Positions 55,980-64,000 of a stretch of DNA of 64,000 bases are shown piece after piece. The translations under genes were made by a program, and so were the position numbers. The DNA is from Saposhnikovia divaricata. Its lineage: Eukaryota; Streptophyta; Magnoliopsida; Apiales; Apiaceae. Positions within the stretch are counted from its first letter, which is position 1. Every line of letters begins with the position of its first letter. The stretch lies in the NCBI GenBank assembly GCA_036435485.1, contig CM071597.1, positions 149,355,647 through 149,419,646 on the forward strand, read 5' to 3'. The notes below the pieces were generated by a model. That model did no database searches. It saw nothing but the letters and a program-made list of their open reading frames with translations, and was not told the DNA's origin.

Positions 55980-57088
55980 TCCTTATATATAATAAGCGTA
56001 AAAGGGATCTTATCCATAATTTTGATCACTGTACTGCAAAAATAATTTCAACTATCGAATCTAATAATTTTGAAAATAGACGATCAAGATTATATCATGT
56101 TAAAAAAAATTATAATCTAAAAAGGATATAATCGAAAAAGGTTGTATTAAAATTGAATTTTAAAAAGAAAATTATAATCTGAAAAGGATATAATTAAAAA
56201 AGGTTGTATTAGAACTGAATTTTTTTTTATTAATATTAAAAAAGTTCATATTTACTATTTGGGCTCTATCACGAGATCTATAAATCAGATTTGGATGATT
56301 TTATAGCCCACGCGAAACTCATAAAATTATCTTTAATTTAATGATGATTTAAAAATTATTATCCAAATGGAAACATTCAGAATCTCAAGATAAAATATAA
56401 TTACGAATTTTTATATTAATCTTATTCAGTGTAGAATACCTACATTGATAATCCTATTTAATGTAGAAAACCTAATTGTATATGATTTAAATCATTGACA
56501 TTTACTTTTCGTATTTAATATTAATATACTTTTTAGTTTACATGTTAAAAAATAAAATATTTTTTATGCTAGATCTAACATTTTTCATCTATTTATTTTA
56601 AGATCTAAAGGTTCTTATTTACTTTGTCGTACAGAGGACTAGACTACCGCCTACCAAAATTTTGGACAAAATCCCTTTTACACTTATATTAAAACTATAT
56701 TTGGTTGTTAGTATAGCTAGCTTCAAATAATAAGAAGGTTATTTTGATAATCAAAATGAATCCTAAATCGAATAAAATTTTCAACGTAAAAAATTGTCAA
56801 TTTCATTTCTATTTTATTTCTTGGTAGTTTTAATTGGAAAATAATTGTTAAACCACCACTAAATTAAAGATTATTTTATTAATTTCACGTGGACTGTAAA
56901 ATCGTCCAAATCAAATTTTAAGAATTTAAAATAAAATACATAGTAAATTGAACGTGTAAATCTTATATATATATCAATTTTTTAACAACAATTTGATATG
57001 TAACCTAATAATAAATAAATATTAAAAAAATTTAATATAATTATTGATATTATAAAAGGAGTTGTGCGTTGCACGGGTTATAAGCTAG
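55980..57088 (+). mobile_element. Helitron-like element, non-autonomous
   Basis: The 5' end TCCTTATATATAATAAGCG after host A and the 3' end CTAG before host T fit Helitron rules (TC...CTRR between A and T, no target duplication). A short hairpin gtgcgttgcac lies 12 bases before the CTAG, as expected. The interior is AT-rich, with a duplicated ~55-bp piece (aaaattataatctaaaaag / aaaattataatctgaaaag at about 56110 and 56170). No Rep/helicase coding, so it would depend on another copy. Confidence 0.6.
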
Positions 57089-57617
57089 TTTTCATTGAAG
57101 ATAAGCAAGGGGGTTGAGGGAATCGGAGGTGATGACGAAGAGAGAGAGGAGCGAGCGGCCGACTCTCATCTAGGGTTTTTGTAAGAAACAAAATTTCACC
57201 TTTGTTAATTCTTTTATCATAACTGTTAAATGCAATGAAAATTTGCTCCGTGCAATAATAGTTTTAGCTAGTTTTTTGTGCAAAACCAAAATTATTTATT
57301 ACATTTAATGTAATAACTTTTTTACTAATAATAACTCATACGTGGTTTGTTTTGTGAACCAATAATCGTGGTCTTTGATTATTAGCTTTCATAGTTAAAT
57401 AAGCCTTCAGTAGTTAGAACTTGGTTTATTTATTTTAATGTGGTCAAGTTAATTTGACGATTAAAAGTAAGTCGTGTCAAATTATGCTTCCTAGTTTGTA
57501 GGATGTTATGCTAGATAAATAGCATAGTATTGAATGAATAAGATCAGATGATTATAAATAGTTTTCTTCTCTTATGAGTTGACATGGTGGATTAGGTTTT
57601 GTTAACAGAGAAATTTG

Positions 57618-58156
57618 TGATAACAAAATTCGAGATTGTTCGCCGGATTCAAGACTTGTGACGGTGATTCTTTGCCAGAAAAGTTACCGGAGTGTGGTGG
57701 TTGTGATGAATTGGGGGCTGCGATTGAAATGGTTTTATGGTGGTGGCTCGAAGAGCTCTTCGCTTCCAATCCCCTCAATGTGCCTACGTACCTCTATATT
57801 TATAGAGTATCAAGCCCACGTAGTTCTTGGAGAGTAAGAAACCTACGTCCATTAAAAATAGGCCTCTTTGCTTACAGGCCCAAAAGGCCCACTACGATAG
57901 GTTGTCGAACCAATCGTTAACGAAGCCCATTTGGAAGAGCCCATACGATAAAACCTAGCCCGAATGGCCCCAAGGCTCAATAACCGATGATTACTTCACT
58001 GATACAACATTAGCCCTATCTATCGGAGCTAACATCAACCGCTACCAGCTCTCTCCTCGATCATGATTTGAAGGGAAAAACCATGGCCAACTCGAAATGC
58101 ATGAATGGATCCTTACCCCACGATGAGCATATTGTAATCCGCCAACAAAGACAACA
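57618..58156 (-). repeat. Probable LTR remnant (minus strand)
   Basis: The plus strand runs from tgataacaaaattcg to about gacaaca. A minus-strand TATA-like box (tctataaatatagagg) at about 57795-57811 lies beside gtgcctacgtacc and cacgtagttctt, both of which recur at 58938-58985 in the LTR of the next element. Borders were not proven by a duplication. Confidence 0.4.
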
Positions 58157-58721
58157 TGTTAGAATGCAGGATTGGTTCTCCAAAGCGTATTGATAAGTGG
58201 ATTTTATATCCACTTGGATCGCTTAAATTCGGCTTAAATTGATTGACTTGGCCTCAAGTTTATTGTAGTTTTGATGTGTTTTGCTTAGTTATGCATACTT
58301 ACAAGAATGTCGATTATGGGTGATGCTTCTATTGTGTTTGGAGGATTAATTGATTAAAATTCGGATTTTCCGGGAAGGTTGCGCAGTCTACACTGTTTTG
58401 GCTATATCTGGAGTTCTAGAAGTCCGTTTTCAGCGATCTTACATCTCACGCGAAGCTTGAGAGATTTTCTACAACCTGGGATAGATAACAGGTGCAGGGG
58501 ACGTGCTGGTCAAAATCGCGCGCGTGTTCAATGAGAAGCAAAGCAGAAAAATTCCAGTTTTGCCCTTTTTTCTAATTCTAATTGTATTTTGGGCAGTTTT
58601 TGGTACCTTAATCGAATTCTAATTGTAATAGAAGGTAATTGCTTATTGGGCAAGACTTCTAGAGTCTATTTAAACACATCTTACCATGTAATTTGTATCA
58701 GATTTTTATTATTGTAACTGT
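58157..58721. other. Non-coding DNA with an LTR-like hairpin start
   Basis: tgataagtggattttatatc with cacttg at 58191 is a hairpin of the type seen at LTR starts and in the intron duplication at 50533. No frame or border beyond that. Confidence 0.4.
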
Positions 58722-59502
58722 TGATGAGTGGATTTCGTAACAACTTTTGAGAGGTTTATGGTGAGTTGTAAAGCCTAACGATCAACTAATCTATGGAGAA
58801 TGGAGGTTTTTTTATGGGGGTTGAACTGAGCTCGAGAGCTTTTACAAGAATCTCGCGAGTTTCTTTGAGGCTTGTGTCGTGTGTTCTCAAGAATCTCGTA
58901 GGTGTACTGCGAGGCTTGTAAAAACATGTTCTCAAGGTGCCTACGTACCCTTGTATATATAGGGATCAAGTTCACGTAGTTCTTTTTAGACTAGAAGTCT
59001 GGTTAGGCGGCAAGATGGTTCCTAATTCGTGGGGACCTCCTTTTCTCCAGAATCAACCACGAATAGGCGACCTAAGTCGAATAGAACTCGAGTTCTAGTC
59101 CGATTAGGAGTGTATTTACTAGTTGTAGTTCAATTAGAAGTATTCAAGGGTCATATACGCCCAAGGAATACATTCCAATAAGGAGTTGACATTCATAACT
59201 TGCTCCTAAAGAATAGGAGGCTTAATCATACTAGAATTCTGCTGGAATAAATCTGTTCTCGTACAGGAAGCTCTCTCTCAGGAACCTGTCTGCAGGAACC
59301 TGTCTCTCGGGAAGCTGTCTGCAGGAAGCTGTCTTTCGGGAACCTGTCTCTTCGGGAACCTGAACCTGTCCAGATCCATTTCACATGCTATTTGGCCCCA
59401 TTTATCTTAAGGGACCTCAATCATAACCTATATTAATCATACGGATTGGATCCTTAAGCCCAATGGACCCAAATCTAGCCCATGGAGATTTTGGGCACAA
59501 CA
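58722..59502 (-). repeat. 3' LTR of gag-only element
   Basis: The minus strand begins TGTTGTGCCC right after the PPT and ends CACTCATCA (TG...CA), 781 bp. A minus-strand TATA box (ctatatataca) lies at about 58953-58963. The segment 59259-59365 has seven copies of a gaacctgtct / gaagctgtct unit. Confidence 0.7.
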
Positions 59503-59518
59503 ACTACCCCCCGGTTCC
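59503..59518 (-). other. Polypurine tract of gag-only element
   Basis: GGAACCGGGGGGTAGT on the minus strand abuts the LTR start. Similar tracts occur at 62611-62625 and 63178-63192. Confidence 0.75.
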
Positions 59519-59639
59519 TCGAAGTCATAGGATGCGAGAGGAACCTAAATAGCCTGATATTTTAAGGTCCAATCCCTTCAGTGCTCCCATATTTCTTCTG
59601 AGTGAACCGTGCAGGTCTTTATCTTCTTCCTTAAATTGT

Positions 59640-59950
59640 GACAAGGGCACAAAGTGAATCCAATTAGGCGCTGAGTGAATCCTTTGACGAGGGCACAAAG
59701 CGAATCTAATTGGGCACTAAGTGAGCCTTAAGAATGCCAAGGGAACCAAGTGAATCCAAATAATTAAGGGCATAAAGTGAACCTAGTTGGGCGTTATGTG
59801 AACCTATGCTGAGGGCACAAAACGAATCCAATAGGGCACTAGATGAATCTTTAAAAGGGATAAGGCGAATCTTAAGATTGTCAAGGGAACCACGTGAATC
59901 CAAATAAAGGCATAAAGTGAACCTAGTTGGGCATTTCTTCATCTCTAAAC
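59640..59950 (-). repeat. Degenerate ~30-bp repeats (gggcac-aa-tgaatcc)
   Basis: About ten copies of gggcacaaagtgaatccaat and variants (gcactaagtgagcc, ggcataaagtgaacc). The unit changes in sequence but keeps its spacing. Confidence 0.8.
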
Positions 59951-61249
59951 TTAAATCTTAAAAGCGCACGAGGTTAACCTTGAAAATCATAACTTGATTG
60001 CTCGACACGTTTCTTCATCTCTAAGCTGCTTTTTGCTTGACTATCTACTGTCCATCTATTAGAGGTAATCTAGGATCAACTGCGTCCTAGGAGTACTCTT
60101 CTAGTAACAAGTCTGCTTCTTTCTGGCTGGCTTCTAGATCTCTCTGTTGTCTATACTCAGGAACCTGGTGCTCAGGAACCTCTCTACAGGAAACTGTACC
60201 TGCACAAATAACAAATTTGTTAATCTGGGGAGCCTTACTGTGGTTCCCATGTACTTCTTGTTGTCCTCATTGTTGCTGCTAGGCTGACTCGGGCTCTTCT
60301 GCGGGAAGGAACCTGGTCCATTCGTAATCTGCTCAACTACTGCTTCATTAGGAACGTCTTGATACTCATAACCTTTTGATTGTCTTCTCAGCTAATGCTT
60401 ATTTCTCCACGTTTGGTCTTCATATCGAGTACTGGATTTGTCTCCTGACTTATACACTACTTGTGGATTGGAACTTATGACTTCATAGGTCTAAATCGAG
60501 CCCTGGTAATTTTGGGCACAACACTAAGAAAACTAAGAAATATAGATTAGTAATACGAGCTGACTAGCTCACATTTAAGTGATGCATGTATACAAGTATG
60601 AATGATTATCTACGTTATATATGTTGCTACCTTCTCAAGTGGCATATCAATTAACTACTTGGCTGATTCAACTAACAAGTTCGAGATCATAAACTAAGCA
60701 TATATGTTGCGTAAACTGTAAACCTATAGGGCATGATAACATCCTAAGTACAAGTTCACATAAATTTCATTTCTAAAGATAATGCAATATACGCATTAAA
60801 AGCTACATGTATCTAAGCATGACAGAATATAAGCTCTCATTAACAGGAAATGTGCATGATAGTTAAGGATATAAAGGCATGAAAGTAGAACTTATATGTG
60901 CTTCATCGTGCCGATATGGATTGAGGTTCCGTTACTGAACCTGGAAGATGGAATCTCTTCTCTATGCAAGCTTACATAGGGGAATTGAGGTACCCCCCGG
61001 GCCGTCATGACGCGCGAACCTCCTATAGCTTGTTGAAGCGGTGGACTGAAAGCTGCTTGTTTCGGCCGAATATCACTAAACTTGGAAGCTGTAGCTATAA
61101 ACTATGGGTTGAAAACCGGAAGCTATTAACTAAAAGCTTCTGATAATCATCAAGTATGCTGCAAGCTGCTTTATCAAGAACCTGTTAGTAGTACGGTACA
61201 TGTTTCGATCATACACAAGCTTTATAAGTGACAGTATTCATCTATGTAT

Positions 61250-61700
61250 CACTTTGATGAGGGCACAAGGCGAATCCAATTGAGCTCTAGGTGAATCCTG
61301 GGAAGGGCACTTAGAGAATTCAATTGGGCGCAAAGTGAATCCTTAGTAGGGCATAAGACGAATCCAGTTGAGCTTTAAGTGAATCCTGAGAAGGGCACTT
61401 AAAAAATTCGACTGGGCGTCAAATGAATCCTTTTGGCTTTAGGGAGCACGAAGTGAATCCATCCGGGCTCTAGGTGAATCATGGAAAGAGCACGAAGAGA
61501 ATCCGGTTGGGCACTAAGTTAATTCCTTTCTGGCAGCAAGTGAATCCTTATAGGCTCTAAGTGAACCTATATGGGCACATAGAGAATCCATAAGGGCAGT
61601 AGGTGAATTCATGGATATGCTTAGGGAACCTAGTGAGTCCTTCTGGGCTCTAATTGAATCCTTGAATAGAGCACAAAGAGAATCCAGAAGGGCACTAGAT
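61250..61700 (-). repeat. Second block of the gggcac-tgaatcc repeats
   Basis: About fifteen degenerate units such as gggcacaaggcgaatccaat and gagctctaggtgaatcc, related to 59640-59950 and separated from it by 1.3 kb. Confidence 0.8.
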
Positions 61701-61979
61701 TAATCCTCTAAAGGCATGGAGCTCTTGCTGTAAGTTCACTCTCTTCTATTCAGGTATCAGCTGGCTGGGAACTTCAAGTAGGAAGCTGCTAATCAGAAAC
61801 TATCAACAATTGGCTTCTAATAAATGTCAATGAACCTGGAAGCTATTACATACAAGCTTCAGGTATATATCAATGAACCTGCAATATGTCAGTTACAAGA
61901 GAATAACGAGTAATCTACTAGACACATATAAATACAACTAGACCTGGAAGCCGTTACTTTTGAGCTTCAGGTGAGTAAC

Positions 61980-62195
61980 ACGAAACTTGTTAACTAAAGG
62001 TAAATACATGGAACCTGTATACTGCAAGTAAATATCAAGGAACCTGCAAGCTACAAATAAATATCAAGGAACCTACGAATTACAGGTAAATAACAAGGAA
62101 CATGCAAGGTATAGGTAAATATCAAGGAACCTGTGAGCTACAAGTAAATATCTAGGAACCTGCGAGATGCAGGTAAATATCTAGGAACCTATAAT
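61980..62195 (-). repeat. ~36-bp tandem repeats (aaatatcaaggaacctgc)
   Basis: Six to seven units of ggtaaatatcaaggaacctg plus a variable 15-bp piece such as caagctaca. A different unit from the blocks on the left. Confidence 0.85.
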
Positions 62196-63260
62196 CTGTT
62201 AGGTACATGTGCATTCTAACATCAAGAAACATAATCAAGACATGATCATAGCTTTATCGCATATAAGACCTCAACAACATAAATATTTAAGCATGCTTTA
62301 TGAATAGTAAGAGTTTGCAAAGCGTACCTGGGAGGTTTTCTACGAATATGTAAGCATAAAAGGAGAGGAAACACCTGGATCTTTCTGTAGACTGATCAGA
62401 TGTGAAGTGGAAGCCTCCGTTAGATTTGAAAACTCATTGACGTGTTCATGATGCAGGCATGCTGCTCTTCAAGATACTAGACCAAATCAATCCGTAAGGT
62501 TCCTGAACCAAATCGTGAGCTTCCTAAACCTGATGGTGAGGTTCCTGGACCTGAATTCTTAAAGTTTTGAAATCCTCAATTTTCAAAGTACCATGTGCTA
62601 TAGTAATTTTACTACCCCCCAGTTCTTCAGGGAAGCTTGTCTTTGATGAAGAACTAGCTCCAAAAAGCTTCATAATTCTTCGATAATCTCTAATAAGTCG
62701 TTGAATATTCATCCATGAAGTTGAGTACTGTGTATTTTCTTTAGAATACTCATATCAGATTCTTGTAGCTACTCTTCCTCAAAATCCTCAACCATTTCGA
62801 ATTCTCCTTAACGCCCGAATAGAAACTATAATTTCTTCACATCATTCTTTCTTGTAGCTTTAACATGTCTTCTCTTTTCTTCTTTAACCTCTTACGAAAC
62901 ACGCTGAGATCGAATGAACCTCTATATCTAATACAAATATCCCAATACAGTACCTCTAAGCTTACGCGAGCTAACTCATTATAAGAAACAAGAGATACTT
63001 AAAGAGATTACTTGTGAGGTATTTCTAGCAGGTCACTGAATTGAATGAGGTACGTTCCTTATTTTATTAGCTAAATATAAGCTCATGTATGACGTAATAC
63101 AAGGAAAAGAACTACTCATAATTTCGTTGAAAACTACTCGAAAGAAATAGGTTTGCTTTCTAGGGAGGTATACATGCACTACCCCCTAGTTCTAAGAAGG
63201 AAATACATATATAAATAAAGGTCTCTTAACTCTACTTTAAGGAAGCTCTCAAACTTTCAG

Positions 63261-64000
63261 CTACTGGTCACCTCGAGCTATCCATTCCGCGAGCTTCCTG
63301 GCTTTAATCGATTCCTCAATTTGGTCTTTTAGTGCTCTATATTCGGAAGTATCATGGCAATTATCCTCATGGAAGTCACAATATTTCTTCAGATCTTTCC
63401 TTGCTCCTATAGGTAAAGGTGCAGGCTTCACAAATATTCCTTCTTTCCCATAAACCGTGAAGATGTGGTCCACTGGAGCAACCAAAGAGGTATAACTATC
63501 GCACTTTGTCTTCAATTTTGCTTTACTTCTTTCGGAGGGAGCTCGATCCCCAATAACATATGCTTGCGGGCTTGGAGACCTCTCTCGCTTGCTTCCTTTG
63601 TGACTAACTTCATCTCCAAGATCTTCTATTTCTCTCAACTTTAACAAGGATTCTTCCACACACTTATATAGTTCAGCTTGTTTGTAGAAATCAGCTAGTG
63701 TACCAGGTTCACGTACTTGTAACTCCTTCCATAAGTCTGAACTAGCTCTAACTCCAGCAACCAGGAAGCTCATAATGACCTCGTCAAGAGCTTTCTTAAC
63801 TCTGGGAACCTCTGCATTGAAACGTTTGAGGTACTCTGTCAAGGTTTCATCTGCTCTCTGTTTGATATTGGCCAAGGTATTGGTTGGGGGTGCAAAAGTC
63901 ACGGAAGCTCTAAATTGAGTAACGAAGAGCTTCCCCATATTCTCCCAAGAATATATAGAATCTGATGGTAACCTCTTGAACCATTGATGGGCTCCACCAT
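63261..64000 (-). CDS. Retrotransposon gag (Tat-like), partial at window edge
   Basis: Open from the right edge to a TAG at 63261-63263; the reading upstream of the Met at 63938 (HQWFKRLPSDSIYSWEN) is clearly gag, so the true start lies outside the window. The capsid core includes FVTQFRASVTFAP, TLTEYLKRFNAEV, FYKQAELYKCVEES. The C-terminus holds a zinc-finger-like segment, YCDFHEDNCHDTSEYRAL, in which the usual final Cys (as in CRFHRDVGHDTDDC of the element at 12046) is Tyr. The frame ends in a clean stop and does not run into protease. Intact as far as visible. Confidence 0.88.
   Translation of the reverse strand, partial: GGAHQWFKRLPSDSIYSWENMGKLFVTQFRASVTFAPPTNTLANIKQRADETLTEYLKRFNAEVPRVKKALDEVIMSFLVAGVRASSDLWKELQVREPGTLADFYKQAELYKCVEESLLKLREIEDLGDEVSHKGSKRERSPSPQAYVIGDRAPSERSKAKLKTKCDSYTSLVAPVDHIFTVYGKEGIFVKPAPLPIGARKDLKKYCDFHEDNCHDTSEYRALKDQIEESIKARKLAEWIARGDQ

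Larger units (their letters stand above)
58722..64000 (-). mobile_element. Gag-only Ty3/gypsy-like element (TR-GAG type), 3' portion
   Basis: On the minus strand: gag from the right edge to 63261, then 3.7 kb without any pol-like frame, a PPT at 59503-59518 and an LTR at 58722-59502. The gag is of the Tat type. No protease, RT, RNase H or integrase is recognisable in 59519-63260, which is instead full of short degenerate repeats. This fits a non-autonomous terminal-repeat element that keeps only gag. The 5' LTR lies outside the window. Confidence 0.7.

Overview
The window is plant nuclear DNA, almost certainly from a eudicot. The evidence is spliced genes with GT/AG introns, plant Ty1/copia and Ty3/gypsy retrotransposons, a tRNA-derived SINE, Stowaway, Tourist and hAT-like MITEs, a Helitron end pair and an AT-rich background. 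The species cannot be read from the sequence alone. Only two host genes look intact in reading frame: a calreticulin of the CRT3 type (+ strand, 31336-37993, 14 exons, 427 aa, ending HDEL) and the tRNA t6A synthase subunit KAE1/OSGEP (- strand, 49029-54505, 3 exons, 344 aa). KAE1 carries a Tyr where the family has a metal-binding Asp. Between them lies a COMT-like O-methyltransferase pseudogene split by a decayed copia element.

Layout. 1-5855: the 5' part of a minus-strand Ty3/gypsy element (gag with a stop, an extra acidic ORF in the leader, a PBS and a long LTR). 5856-11509: AT-rich repeats, then a chain of fold-back elements separated by (TA)n tracts; they share a GC-rich internal motif. 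11510-30654: a nested structure. A Tat-like gypsy (LTRs of 498 bp, TSD ataag) lacks RT and integrase. A complete chromodomain gypsy lies inside it on the other strand (LTRs of about 3.27 kb, TSD gtccg, intact 1558-aa gag-pol). Divergence between LTR pairs (about 7 differences in 498 bp against about 9 in 3.26 kb, counted by eye) fits the nesting order. 30655-38300: CRT3 with MITEs and a SINE in its introns. 38996-47522: MITE, O-methyltransferase pseudogene and copia. 49029-54505: KAE1, whose 4.3-kb first intron is full of transposon remnants. 55128-57088: a small decayed copy of CRT3 sequence, AT-rich repeats and a Helitron-like element. 57618-64000: LTR fragments and a minus-strand gypsy-like element that has gag but no visible pol and is filled with short degenerate repeats.

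The genes do not form an operon or pathway. CRT3 acts in glycoprotein folding in the ER; KAE1 acts in tRNA modification as part of the KEOPS complex. The rest is a record of repeated transposon insertion. The most useful points for follow-up are the Asp-to-Tyr change in KAE1, the missing PBS region in the nested gypsy (replaced by a copy of outside flanking DNA), the (TA)n-flanked fold-back family with its conserved core motif, and the gag-only element at the right edge.
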